The position numbers and the translations under genes were made by a program. Positions 16,757-25,609 of a stretch of DNA of 63,405 nt are shown in pieces. Positions within the stretch are counted from its first letter, which is position 1, and each line of letters begins with the position of its first letter. A model generated the notes under the pieces. The model searched no databases and had not been told where the DNA came from. It saw nothing but the letters and a program-made list of their open reading frames with translations. Where the stretch lies: contig JAUVZY010000020.1 of assembly GCA_030602315.1 (NCBI GenBank), positions 1 through 63,405 of the forward strand, given 5' to 3'. The stretch comes from Pseudomonadaceae bacterium. Lineage in GTDB: Bacteria > Pseudomonadota > Gammaproteobacteria > Pseudomonadales > Pseudomonadaceae.

Positions 16757-18250
16757 TTACAGCTTGATCCAGGTGGCTTTGATTTCGGTGTACTTGTCGA
16801 AGGCGTGCAATGACTTGTCGCGGCCGTTGCCGGACTGCTTGAAGCCGCCGAACGGCGCGGTCATGTCGCCGCCATCGTACTGGTTGACCCACACGCTGCC
16901 GGCGCGCAGCGCCTTGGCGGTCAGATGCGCCTTGGACAGGTCGCTGGTCCACACGGCGGCGGCCAGGCCATAGGGCGTGTCGTTGGCGATCTTCACCGCG
17001 TCCTCGGCCGTGTCGAAACCGATCACCGAGAGCACCGGGCCGAAGATTTCCTCGCGGGCAATGGTCATGGCATTGCTCACCCCGTCGAACACCGTCGGCT
17101 CGACGTACACCCCGCCGGTCTCCTGCAGCGCCCGCTGGCCGCCGGCCAGCAGCTGGGCGCCTTCACTGCGACCGGATTCGATGTAGCGCAGCACGGTGTC
17201 GAGCTGCTGCTGGTCGACCAGCGCGCCGACGTTGGTGGCGGGGTCCAGCGGATGGCCGGGCTTCCAGCGCTGGAGCGCCTCCACCACCAGCGGCACGAAA
17301 CGCGCCTTGATGCTGTTTTCCACCAACAGGCGCGAGCCGGCGGTGCAGACCTCGCCCTGGTTGAAGGCGATGGCGCTGGCCGCGGCCTCGGCGGCGGCGT
17401 TCAGGTCCGGCGCGTCGGCGAAGACGATGTTCGGGCTCTTGCCGCCGGCCTCCAGCCAGACGCGCTTCATGTTCGACTCGCCGGCGTAGATCATCAGCTG
17501 CTTGGCGATGCGCGTGGAGCCGGTGAACACCAGGGTGTCGACATCCATGTGCAGCGCCAGCGCCTTGCCGACGGTGTGGCCATAGCCGGGCAGCACGTTG
17601 AGCACACCGGCCGGGATGCCTGCCTCGAGGGCCAGCTGCGCCAGGCGGATGGCGGTGAGCGGCGACTTTTCCGACGGCTTCAATACCACCGAGTTGCCCG
17701 AGGCCAGCGCCGGGCCGAGCTTCCAGCAGGCCATCAACAGCGGGAAGTTCCACGGCACGATGGCGGCGACCACGCCGACCGGCTCGCGGGTGACCAGGCC
17801 CAGTTCGTCGTGGGGGGTGGCGGCCACCTCGTCGTAGATCTTGTCGATCGCCTCGCCGCTCCAGCGAATGGCGCGTGCCGCCGCCGCCATGTCCACGCTC
17901 AGGGCGAAGGAGATCGGCTTGCCCATGTCGAGGGTTTCCAGCAAGGCCAGCTCCTGGGCATTGGCCTCGATCAGCTCGGCCAGGCGAATCATCACCCGCT
18001 TGCGCGCCACCGGCGCCTTGCGTGACCAGACGCCGGATTCGAAGGCCTGTCGGGCACTTCGCACTGCCGCGTCGGCGTCCGCCGCGTCACAGCTGGCCAC
18101 CCGGGCGAGCAGCCGTCCGTCGATCGGGCTCAGGCAGTCGAAGGTCTCGCCGCTGGCGGCGGCCAGGTATTCGCCTTGAATGAAGGCGCGTCCCTCGATG
18201 GACAGGGCATTGGCTCGTTGTTCCCACTCGGCACGGCTTGGCTTGCTCAT
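16757..18250 (-). CDS. Aldehyde dehydrogenase, PuuC/KauB type
   Basis: This 497-residue NAD(P)-dependent enzyme closely follows E. coli PuuC (gamma-glutamyl-gamma-aminobutyraldehyde dehydrogenase) and resembles pseudomonad KauB, which oxidises aldehydes from putrescine, agmatine or aminobutanal. Key segments are AAIVPWNFPLLMACWKLGPA, the glutamate in RVWLEAGGKSPN, the cysteine in NQGEVCTAGSRLL, and GGFKQSGNGRDKSLHA near the end. The ATG at 18250 begins MSKPSRAEW; a longer frame would add ten residues without benefit. With gabD just downstream it supplies GABA-type intermediates that become succinate. A TATAAC -10-like hexamer lies at 18287-18292 on the reverse strand. Divergent from a LysR gene, but that regulator looks tied to fdhD instead. 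Confidence 0.88.
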   Translation of the reverse strand: MSKPSRAEWEQRANALSIEGRAFIQGEYLAAASGETFDCLSPIDGRLLARVASCDAADADAAVRSARQAFESGVWSRKAPVARKRVMIRLAELIEANAQELALLETLDMGKPISFALSVDMAAAARAIRWSGEAIDKIYDEVAATPHDELGLVTREPVGVVAAIVPWNFPLLMACWKLGPALASGNSVVLKPSEKSPLTAIRLAQLALEAGIPAGVLNVLPGYGHTVGKALALHMDVDTLVFTGSTRIAKQLMIYAGESNMKRVWLEAGGKSPNIVFADAPDLNAAAEAAASAIAFNQGEVCTAGSRLLVENSIKARFVPLVVEALQRWKPGHPLDPATNVGALVDQQQLDTVLRYIESGRSEGAQLLAGGQRALQETGGVYVEPTVFDGVSNAMTIAREEIFGPVLSVIGFDTAEDAVKIANDTPYGLAAAVWTSDLSKAHLTAKALRAGSVWVNQYDGGDMTAPFGGFKQSGNGRDKSLHAFDKYTEIKATWIKL

Positions 18251-18435
18251 GTTCGCTCTCGCGTTCGGAAAAATGCACACCCGTCAGTTATAGCCTCTCC
18301 GGGCCGGCCAAGGAACGGGCTGTCGACCGATCCGCCGGCGCGCCGGACGCTATCGCCCCAATGCGTGCACCCGCCCGGTTCCCACGGCGCACGCCGGAGC
18401 GGTAGATTGCCGGCTGCCCTGCCCGCGGATGCCCC

Positions 18436-19332
18436 ATGGACCTCAAGCAGCTTCGCTTTCTCATCGCCCTCGACCAGACCCGGCATTTCGGCCAGGCCGC
18501 GGCCCGCTGTCATGTGACCCAGCCGACCCTGTCGATGCGCCTGCGCAGCCTGGAAGACGAGCTGGGCCTGGCGCTGGTCCGCCGCGGCCAGCGTTTCGAG
18601 GGCTTCACCGCCGAGGGCGAGCGCATCCTGGCCTGGGCGCGCAGCCTGCTGGCGGCGCAGGAGGGGCTCTTAGCCGAGGCCGCTGCCTGCCGGGGCCAGC
18701 TGGTCGGCACCCTGCGCCTGGGCGTGGTGCCGTTGGCCGGCTTCGATCCCATGCGGCTGGTGCAGAGCTTTGCCGCGGCGCATCCCGAGCTGCGCTTTCA
18801 GCTGTTTGCCCTGAGCAGCGAGCAGATCCTCGAACAGCTCGGGCATAACCGGCTCGATCTCGGGCTGTCCTACCTGGAGCGCCTGGACGCGAGCCGGTTC
18901 CGCTGTCTGGAGCTGACCGATACCTGCATGGGCCTGCTGCACGACCGTCGTCACTTCGCCTTCGGCGACTCGGCCCTGGACTGGGCGCAGCTGGCCGACG
19001 TGCCGCTCGGCCTGCTGTCGGGGAGCATGCATTTTCGTCAGTCGGTCGACCACGCCCTGCGCAGTCGCGGGCTGGAGCCGCGCCTGCGGCTGGAGACCGA
19101 TGCCGTGCATCAGCTGTTGCAGGCGGTGGCCAGTGGCCTGTGCTGCGCGGTGATGCCGCTGGACAGCGGCCTCGACCGGCTCGCCGAGCACCTGGCGCTG
19201 ACGCCGATCCGCGATGCGCACACCCTCGCCCCGCTGGGCCTGATCCTGCGCCGCGGCGAGCCACGCTCGGCTCTGGCGGAGGCCTGCTTTGCCGAAGCCG
19301 AACGCCTGCTGCCCCCGTCCGCGCGGCCCTAG
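18436..19332 (+). CDS. LysR family transcriptional regulator
   Basis: The 298-residue protein has a typical LysR winged helix-turn-helix at residues 1-60 (MDLKQLRFLIALDQTRHFG, then AAARCHVTQPTLSMRLRSLE) and a periplasmic-binding-protein-like effector domain from about residue 90. The effector is unknown; the domain resembles those of CynR/CysB-type relatives in general form. It lies 140 bp upstream of fdhD on the same strand and is divergent from the kauB-gabD operon, so it could control either. Its own promoter is not evident. Confidence 0.88.
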   Translation: MDLKQLRFLIALDQTRHFGQAAARCHVTQPTLSMRLRSLEDELGLALVRRGQRFEGFTAEGERILAWARSLLAAQEGLLAEAAACRGQLVGTLRLGVVPLAGFDPMRLVQSFAAAHPELRFQLFALSSEQILEQLGHNRLDLGLSYLERLDASRFRCLELTDTCMGLLHDRRHFAFGDSALDWAQLADVPLGLLSGSMHFRQSVDHALRSRGLEPRLRLETDAVHQLLQAVASGLCCAVMPLDSGLDRLAEHLALTPIRDAHTLAPLGLILRRGEPRSALAEACFAEAERLLPPSARP

Positions 19333-19472
19333 CCCAGCCGGCAAGCCGTCGCGCCTGGCCGGCGACAGCGAACCGATAGACCGCCTCGATCAAGGCATCG
19401 ACCGGAGCGATTGGACGGCCCGCGCATCGGCCAACTAGGCTGACTGGGTAAATCCGTCGCAGGAATCCTTGC

Positions 19473-20291
19473 ATGTCGTGTCCGGACCGCCCCGACAGCC
19501 GCGCCAACCCGACGCCCGATCGCTACGCCTACGCCGAACTCGGCACGCCGGAGGCCCGCGGCGAGGCCCAACTGGCCCGGGAAAGCGCACTGGCGATCAG
19601 CTACAACGGGCTGAACCAGGCGGTGATGATGGTGTCGCCCGAGCACCTCGAGGACTTCGTCGTCGGCTTCAGCCTGAGCAACGGGTTGATCGACAGCCTC
19701 GATGAACTCTACGACCTGCAGCTGAGTGGCGAGGGTCCGGCCTGGCAGGCCCAGGCGAGCATCGCCAGCCGCGCCTTCTGGGCCCTGAAGCAGCAGCGCC
19801 GGCAGCTGCCCGGCAGCAGCAGCTGCGGGCTATGCGGGGTCGAGGCGCTCGAACAGGCCCTGCCTCGGCTCGCACCGCTGCCGGTCACGCCCCTTCCGCC
19901 CGCCGCGCACCTGCATGAGCTGCGCGCCCGCGTCGACGGCGCCCAGACCCTGGCCCGCCACAGCGGCGCCCTGCACGCCGCGCTGTTTCTCGATGCCAGC
20001 GGCGAGATTCGCCTCTGCCGCGAGGACATCGGCCGGCACAACGCGCTGGACAAGCTGATCGGCGCGCTGGCCCGCACGGCCGTGGACACCGCCGGCGGCT
20101 GCGTGGTGCTCACCAGTCGCTGCAGCCTGGAGCTGATCCACAAGGCGATCCGCGCCCGCCTCGGCACGCTGGTCACGCTGTCGGCGCCCACCGCACTGAC
20201 CGTGGACTGGGCGCGCAACCATCACCTGAACCTCATCCACGTGCCCCATCACAACGCGCCGCGGGTCTACAGCCCGGCGCCGGACGCCTGA
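19473..20291 (+). CDS. fdhD: Formate dehydrogenase accessory sulfurtransferase FdhD
   Basis: This 272-residue protein transfers sulfur from the cysteine desulfurase IscS to the molybdenum cofactor of formate dehydrogenases. The essential CxxC pair is C118/C121 in GSSSCGLCGVE. Other conserved parts are EHLEDFVVGFSLSNGLI, CREDIGRHNALDKLIG and LTSRCSLELIHKA. The length is as expected. The next gene, 16 bp downstream, encodes an FdhF/YdeP-like molybdoenzyme that is presumably its client. Confidence 0.94.
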   Translation: MSCPDRPDSRANPTPDRYAYAELGTPEARGEAQLARESALAISYNGLNQAVMMVSPEHLEDFVVGFSLSNGLIDSLDELYDLQLSGEGPAWQAQASIASRAFWALKQQRRQLPGSSSCGLCGVEALEQALPRLAPLPVTPLPPAAHLHELRARVDGAQTLARHSGALHAALFLDASGEIRLCREDIGRHNALDKLIGALARTAVDTAGGCVVLTSRCSLELIHKAIRARLGTLVTLSAPTALTVDWARNHHLNLIHVPHHNAPRVYSPAPDA

Positions 20292-20307
20292 GCCGAGAGT
20301 GCCGCCC

Positions 20308-22638
20308 ATGAACGCCTTCACCCGCTTCGCCCGCACCGCCCGCTTCCGTCCCTACACCGGTCCGGCCGGCGGCTGGGGCGCGCTGCGCAGCGTGACCCTC
20401 GCCTGGCTGGGCAGCGACAACGCGCTGAAGAACATCCGCACGCTGCTCAAGACCAACCAGCACGGCGGCTTCGACTGCCCCGGCTGCGCCTGGGGCGACT
20501 CGCCCAGCCGGCACACCGTGAGCTTCTGCGAGAACGGCGCCAAGGCGGTGAACTGGGAGGCGACCAAACGCCGCGTCGATGCCGCCTTCTTCGCCCGCTA
20601 CAGCGTCAGCCAACTGGCCGAACAGAGCGACTACTGGCTCGAATACCAGGGCCGGCTGACCGAGCCGATGCGCTATGACGCCGCCAGCGATCACTACGTG
20701 CCGATCAGCTGGGACCAGGCCTTCGCCCTGATCGCCGAGGAACTCAAGGCGATGGCTCACCCCAACCAAGTGGAGCTGTACACCTCCGGTCGGGCGAGCA
20801 ACGAGGCGGCATTTCTCTACCAGCTGTTCGGTCGCGCCCTCGGCACCAACAACTTCCCCGACTGTTCGAACATGTGCCATGAGGCCAGCGGCGTGGCGCT
20901 GACCCAGACCCTCGGGGTCGGCAAGGGCACGGTGACCTACGACGACTTCGCCCACGCCGAGGCGATCTTCGTCATGGGCCAGAACCCCGGCACCAACCAC
21001 CCGCGCATGCTCGAGCTGCTCGGCGAGGCGGTGCAGCGCGGCGCCCGGGTGGTCTGCTTCAACCCGCTCAAGGAGCGCGGCCTGGAGCGTTTCCAGCATC
21101 CGCAAAAGCCCTTCGAGATGCTTGCCAACGGCGACGAGCCGACCCACAGCCACTATTTCCGGCCACGCCTGGGTGGCGACCTGGCGGCGCTGCGCGGCAT
21201 CGCCAAGTGCCTGCTGGGCTGGGAGCGCGAGGGCCAGGAAGTATTCGACCGGGCCTTTCTCGCCGAGCACTGCAGCGGCCTGGACGACTACCTGGCAGTG
21301 GTCGACGCCACGCCCTGGGCGCTGATCGAAAGCCAGTCCGGCCTGACCCACAAAGAGATCGAGCAGGCCGCACGGGTCTACCGCGACGCGAAGCGCACCA
21401 TCATCTGCTGGGCCATGGGCATCACCCAGCACCGCCATTCGGTGGCCACCATCGCCGAAATCACCAACCTGCTGCTGCTGCGCGGCAACCTCGGCAAGCC
21501 CGGTGCCGGCGCCTGCCCGGTGCGCGGCCACAGCAACGTGCAGGGCGACCGCACCATGGGCATCAACGAGCACCCGCCCAAGGCGCTGCTCGATGCCCTG
21601 GAGCGCCAGTTCGCCTTCGCCGTACCGCGTGCGGCGGGGCACAACACGGTGGCCGCGATCGAGGCCATGCTGGCCGGCGAGGTACGGGTGTTCATCGGCC
21701 TGGGCGGCAATTTCGCCCAGGCCACCCCGGACACCCCGCGCACGCACCAGGCGCTGCGCAACTGCGCGCTCACCGTGCAGATCAGCACCAAGCTCAACCG
21801 CAGCCATCTGGTCACCGGCCGCCAGGCGCTGATCCTGCCGTGCCTGGGCCGTACCGACATCGACCGCCAGGCCGGCGGCCCACAGGCGGTAACGGTGGAA
21901 GACACCTTCAGCATGGTTCACGCCTCCTACGGCCAGCTCGAGCCGCTGTCGCGCGCGATGCGCTCGGAGCCGGCGATCGTCGCCGGCATCGCCCAGGCCG
22001 CGCTGGGCAACCATCCGGTGAACTGGTCCTGGCTGATCGAAGATTACGCGCGCATCCGCGAGCTGATCGCCCAGGTCATCCCCGGCTTTGCCGAGTTCAA
22101 CCAGCGCCTGCAGCAGCGTGGCGGCTTCCACCTGGACAACGCCGCCGCGCAGCTGCGCTTCAACACCGCCAGCGGGCGCGCCGAGTTCAAAGCCAACGCC
22201 CTGCCGCGCGAGCTGCTGCCGGCGCAAGCGCGGGCCGCGGGTGAGCCGCAGCTGATCCTGCAGACGCTACGCTCGCACGATCAGTACAACACCACGCTGT
22301 ACGGGCTCAATGACCGCTATCGCGGTGTGCGGGGGATGCGCAAGGTGCTCTTCGTCAATCCGCAGGACCTGACGCACCTGGGCTTCGCCCCCGGCCAGGC
22401 GGTGGACATCGTCTCGCTGTGGGATGACGGCATCGAACGGCGCGTGGAAGGCTTCTGCCTGCTGCCGTACGACACGCCGATCGGCCAGGCCGCCGCCTAC
22501 TACCCCGAGACCAACCCTCTGGTGCCGCTGGGCAGCGTCGGCGACGGCAGCTTCACGCCGACCTCGAAGTTCATCGCCATCCGCCTGGAGCGGGCCCGCG
22601 CGCAGAGCGCGCCGCACCTGGAGCTGGCCGCGCTGTAA
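20308..22638 (+). CDS. FdhF/YdeP-like molybdopterin oxidoreductase, alpha subunit
   Basis: This 776-residue protein belongs to the Mo-bisPGD oxidoreductases, subgroup TIGR01701 (E. coli YdeP). The N-terminal segment FDCPGCAWGD...SFCENG supplies cysteines for a reduced Fe-S site. The likely molybdenum ligand is C190 followed by H191 in SNMCHEASG, where formate dehydrogenase H has selenocysteine-His. A C-terminal molydopterin-dinucleotide-binding domain runs from about residue 640. There is no signal peptide, so it is cytoplasmic. It is directly downstream of fdhD, which probably sulfurates its cofactor. No beta or gamma subunit, nor a NADH partner, is present. YdeP-type proteins are linked to acid resistance; substrate unknown. 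ATG at 20308 preferred to GTG at 20299. Confidence 0.88.
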   Translation: MNAFTRFARTARFRPYTGPAGGWGALRSVTLAWLGSDNALKNIRTLLKTNQHGGFDCPGCAWGDSPSRHTVSFCENGAKAVNWEATKRRVDAAFFARYSVSQLAEQSDYWLEYQGRLTEPMRYDAASDHYVPISWDQAFALIAEELKAMAHPNQVELYTSGRASNEAAFLYQLFGRALGTNNFPDCSNMCHEASGVALTQTLGVGKGTVTYDDFAHAEAIFVMGQNPGTNHPRMLELLGEAVQRGARVVCFNPLKERGLERFQHPQKPFEMLANGDEPTHSHYFRPRLGGDLAALRGIAKCLLGWEREGQEVFDRAFLAEHCSGLDDYLAVVDATPWALIESQSGLTHKEIEQAARVYRDAKRTIICWAMGITQHRHSVATIAEITNLLLLRGNLGKPGAGACPVRGHSNVQGDRTMGINEHPPKALLDALERQFAFAVPRAAGHNTVAAIEAMLAGEVRVFIGLGGNFAQATPDTPRTHQALRNCALTVQISTKLNRSHLVTGRQALILPCLGRTDIDRQAGGPQAVTVEDTFSMVHASYGQLEPLSRAMRSEPAIVAGIAQAALGNHPVNWSWLIEDYARIRELIAQVIPGFAEFNQRLQQRGGFHLDNAAAQLRFNTASGRAEFKANALPRELLPAQARAAGEPQLILQTLRSHDQYNTTLYGLNDRYRGVRGMRKVLFVNPQDLTHLGFAPGQAVDIVSLWDDGIERRVEGFCLLPYDTPIGQAAAYYPETNPLVPLGSVGDGSFTPTSKFIAIRLERARAQSAPHLELAAL

Positions 22639-22683
22639 CGGCGCGGCCGATCCGCCCCGTCGTGCAAGGGGCGGCGCGGGGTT

Positions 22684-23580
22684 TCAGTCGCCGCCCTGGG
22701 CGAAGTTGGGCATGCTGCTCACCGCCTGGGCGAACTCGAAGGGAATCGACTCCACCGCCAGACCGACATTGCGCTGCACCACGAAGTGCAGGTGAGGTCC
22801 TGTGCTGTTGCCGGTGTTGCCGGAACGGGCAATCTGCTGCCCTACCTTCACCAGCTGCCCCTCGCGCACGCTGACCGAGCCGCGCTCGAGGTGCAGGTAG
22901 ACGCTCATGGTGCCGTCGTCGTGCAGCACCCGCACGAAATTGCCGGAAGGATTGGTGCCACGCCCGGTCTGCTCGTTCTCCACCTTCACCACCACTCCGC
23001 CGCGCGCCGCGACGATCGGCGTACCCACCGGCATGGCGATGTCCACCGCATAGCGCCCTTTGGGCGTGAAGTGGCTGTACTGGCCGTTGGCGCCCTGGGT
23101 CTGGCGGAACGGGCCACCGACCCACGGCAGCGGATAGCGGTACGGCTTGGGCAAGAGGCGCGGGTCACCCAGCGCATGCTTGAGGCGCGGGGTGTAGCGC
23201 ATCGGCTGGGAGCGGTCGCGGGGGGCGAGCGAGGCCAGGCGCATTTCGCTGCGCGGGCCGACGATCCAGCGGATCGGCTTGTCCGGCAGGCCGGCGACAT
23301 TCTGCGCATCGGCCAACACCAGCTCGACATCCACCGGCGCGAACAGGTCGTTGCGCACCACCAGCGTCTCGCCGGCGGCATGCTTGCGGGTTTCCAGACG
23401 CACCTGGGAGTCGATGTTCTCCACCATCTGGTCATTGAAGGTGAAGACCTGCGCGCCCTTCACCTTCTGATCGGTATAGGTGACCACGCCGTTGGCATCG
23501 ACGTATTTGTAGACGGTAAGCGCCAGGGCCGGGCTGGCCAGCCAGGGCAAGGCGCAAAGCAGAGCAAGACGTCCCAACAT
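22684..23580 (-). CDS. Secreted M23 (LytM) peptidase with DUF4124-type N-domain
   Basis: The 298-residue protein has a signal peptide (about 20 residues ending ALA) and a short N-terminal DUF4124-like segment (LTVYKYVDANGVVTYTDQ). The C-terminal LytM fold has metal-binding residues in HFTPKGRYAVDIAMPVG and HLHF. Family members cut peptidoglycan cross-bridges or act as amidase activators; because the HxnD and HxH pieces are intact, it is probably an active endopeptidase in the periplasm. It is transcribed in the same direction as, and 138 bp after, the response-regulator gene beyond phoU. Confidence 0.88.
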   Translation of the reverse strand: MLGRLALLCALPWLASPALALTVYKYVDANGVVTYTDQKVKGAQVFTFNDQMVENIDSQVRLETRKHAAGETLVVRNDLFAPVDVELVLADAQNVAGLPDKPIRWIVGPRSEMRLASLAPRDRSQPMRYTPRLKHALGDPRLLPKPYRYPLPWVGGPFRQTQGANGQYSHFTPKGRYAVDIAMPVGTPIVAARGGVVVKVENEQTGRGTNPSGNFVRVLHDDGTMSVYLHLERGSVSVREGQLVKVGQQIARSGNTGNSTGPHLHFVVQRNVGLAVESIPFEFAQAVSSMPNFAQGGD

Positions 23581-23718
23581 GATCGGTACGAAATAAAGCG
23601 AGGCGGGGAATTAAGCCTAGCAGCGGCCAACCGCACCGGCGAGGTGGCAAACGGCGCAGTTGTGACCTGGATCAGGTCGCCAGCGCGACCGCCGCCAAAC
23701 GGTCGATCGCGCCTCGCT

Positions 23719-24627
23719 TCAGGCGCCCGGCGAGTAATGCCGCTGCGCGGTGCCGGCGGCGATCAGGCGCGACAGGTAATCGAGCTTCTGCGGGTCGGAA
23801 TCGACGAAGCGGAAGGTCAGCTGCAGCCATTCGCTGTCCGGGCGTGGCTCGAAGGCCGCGACCGCATGCAGGTAGCCATTGAGCCGCGCGGTTTCGGCCC
23901 GCTCGCCCTGCTCCAGATCGAGCACGGCGCTCTCCATCACCTGCGGCAGCGGCTCGCCACGGCGGACCACCAGCAGCGCCTCCTTGAGGCTCAGCGCCTT
24001 GATGATGCAGGTTTGCGTGCCAGAAGCCAGGCGCAGCTGGCCCTGGCCCTTGCCGGCCGGCTTGCTGGTTGCCGGCGCAGCGGCGGGCGCCGCAGCAGGG
24101 GCCGGCGCCACGGCCCGTGGCGTCGGCGCGGCGGGCGCGACGCTGGCCGCCTCGGGCCGACCGCCGGTCAGCGCGGCCAGCGAATCGTTGCCGGTGCCGC
24201 CGAGCACCGCGCGGGTCGGCGCCTGCGCCGCCAGTTGGTCGAGCTTGCCGCTGCGGGCGAGCGCCTTCTTGACCTTGGTGATCAGCTGCTCATTGGAAAA
24301 GGGCTTGCCGATGTAGTCGGTAACCCCGGCCTGGATCGCCTGCACGACGTTTTCCTTGTCGCCACGGCTGGTCACCATGATGAACGGCACGCCCTTGTGC
24401 GCTTCCTGGGCCCGATACCACTCCAGCAGCTCGAGCCCGGACATTTCCGGCATTTCCCAGTCGCACAGCACCAGGTCGAAGCGATGCCGTGTCAGCATCT
24501 GCTGCGCCTTGCGGCCGTTGACCGCCTCTTCCGTGACGATGCCGGGAAAGTGGGTGCGCAATCCCTTTTTCACCAGATCGCGGATGAACGATGCGTCATC
24601 CACCACCAGCACGCTGACTTTATTCAT
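23719..24627 (-). CDS. Response regulator with C-terminal PilZ-like domain
   Basis: The 302-residue protein begins with a complete receiver domain (MNKVSVLVVDDASFIRD; phosphoacceptor Asp in VLCDWEMP; Thr/Ser in IMVTSRGD; Lys in IGKPFS). A roughly 60-residue Ala/Pro-rich linker follows, then a C-terminal domain of about 100 residues with alternating beta-like segments ending TFRFVDSDPQKLDYLSRLI. That ending looks like a PilZ domain, but the classical RxxxR c-di-GMP motif is not evident, so the assignment is tentative. GAGGG precedes the ATG at 24627. It lies 69 bp downstream of phoU in the same direction and may be cotranscribed with the pst-phoU operon. Its sensor kinase is unknown. Confidence 0.88.
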   Translation of the reverse strand: MNKVSVLVVDDASFIRDLVKKGLRTHFPGIVTEEAVNGRKAQQMLTRHRFDLVLCDWEMPEMSGLELLEWYRAQEAHKGVPFIMVTSRGDKENVVQAIQAGVTDYIGKPFSNEQLITKVKKALARSGKLDQLAAQAPTRAVLGGTGNDSLAALTGGRPEAASVAPAAPTPRAVAPAPAAAPAAAPATSKPAGKGQGQLRLASGTQTCIIKALSLKEALLVVRRGEPLPQVMESAVLDLEQGERAETARLNGYLHAVAAFEPRPDSEWLQLTFRFVDSDPQKLDYLSRLIAAGTAQRHYSPGA

Positions 24628-24696
24628 TGGCCAAATCCCTCGCAGAAGCCGGAAGCATAGCGATAAAGGCAAATGGCCAACAATGCCGAACGCCGA

Positions 24697-25425
24697 TCAG
24701 TCGCGCGAGCGGCCGAGCACTTCCTGCTGCATCTGCTCCAGTCCCATGTGCCGCACGTCGGTACCGCGCACCAGATAGATCACCAGTTCGGCGATGTTGC
24801 GCGCGTGATCGCCGATGCGCTCGAGGGAACGCAGCGCCCAGATCACATTGAGCACCCGCGAGATCGAGCGCGGGTCTTCCATCATGTAGGTGACCAGCTC
24901 GCGCAGCGCGGTCTTGTATTCGCGGTCGACGGTCTTGTCGTACTGCGCCACCGACAGCGCCAGGTCAACGTCGAAGCGGGCGAAGGCATCCAGCGCGTCA
25001 TGCACCATCTTGCGCACCTGCTCGCCGATGTGACGCACCTCGACGTAGCCCTTGGGCGACTCGCCCTCCTCGCTCAGCAGGATGGCGCGCTTGGCGATCT
25101 TGGTGGATTCATCGCCGATGCGCTCGAGGTCGATCACCGACTTGGAGATGCTGATGATCAGGCGCAGGTCGGAGGCCGCCGGCTGGCGCCGGGCGAGAAT
25201 GCGCACGCACTCCTCGTCGATGTTGCGCTCCATCAGGTTGGTCTGCTGATCGATCTCGCGCACCTGCTCGGCCAGGCCCGAATCGGCGTTGACCAGCGCG
25301 CTGACCGCATCGCCAACCTGCTTCTCGACCATGCCGCCCATGGCCAGCAGGTGGCTGCGCACCTCTTCCAGCTCGGCGTTGAACTGCTGGGAAATGTGTT
25401 GGCTGTGGCTGTCTTTGTTCATCAT
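24697..25425 (-). CDS. phoU: Phosphate signalling protein PhoU
   Basis: The 242-residue all-helical protein is PhoU, which links the Pst transporter to the PhoR kinase and keeps the Pho regulon off when phosphate is plentiful. Two homologous three-helix bundles each carry a metal-binding E/DxxxD-type motif: DLERIGDES in the first and SLERIGDHARNIAE in the second. The family's usual start MMNKDS at 25425 is chosen over an upstream codon. It is the last canonical gene of pstSCAB-phoU, 184 bp after pstB. Confidence 0.95.
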   Translation of the reverse strand: MMNKDSHSQHISQQFNAELEEVRSHLLAMGGMVEKQVGDAVSALVNADSGLAEQVREIDQQTNLMERNIDEECVRILARRQPAASDLRLIISISKSVIDLERIGDESTKIAKRAILLSEEGESPKGYVEVRHIGEQVRKMVHDALDAFARFDVDLALSVAQYDKTVDREYKTALRELVTYMMEDPRSISRVLNVIWALRSLERIGDHARNIAELVIYLVRGTDVRHMGLEQMQQEVLGRSRD

Positions 25426-25609
25426 TTTTTCGCTTCGCTCCGATGCGCCATCGAGCAGGTGCTTGCGCACGTTGTTAGGTAGAGGCAACCCCGCAAGCCG
25501 GGCTTTGCCAGGGCGTGTCAGGCGAGGAGGCGGAACGCAGACAGTACAAACGAGTACGGCAAGTTCCGCCGACGACGCCTGGCGCGTCCTGGCATGGCCG
25601 GCAGGCCGC

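Noticed and set aside
20233..22227. A 664-codon open frame opposite the FdhF-like gene
   Set aside because: It is a codon-bias shadow of the molybdoenzyme gene, without protein features of its own.
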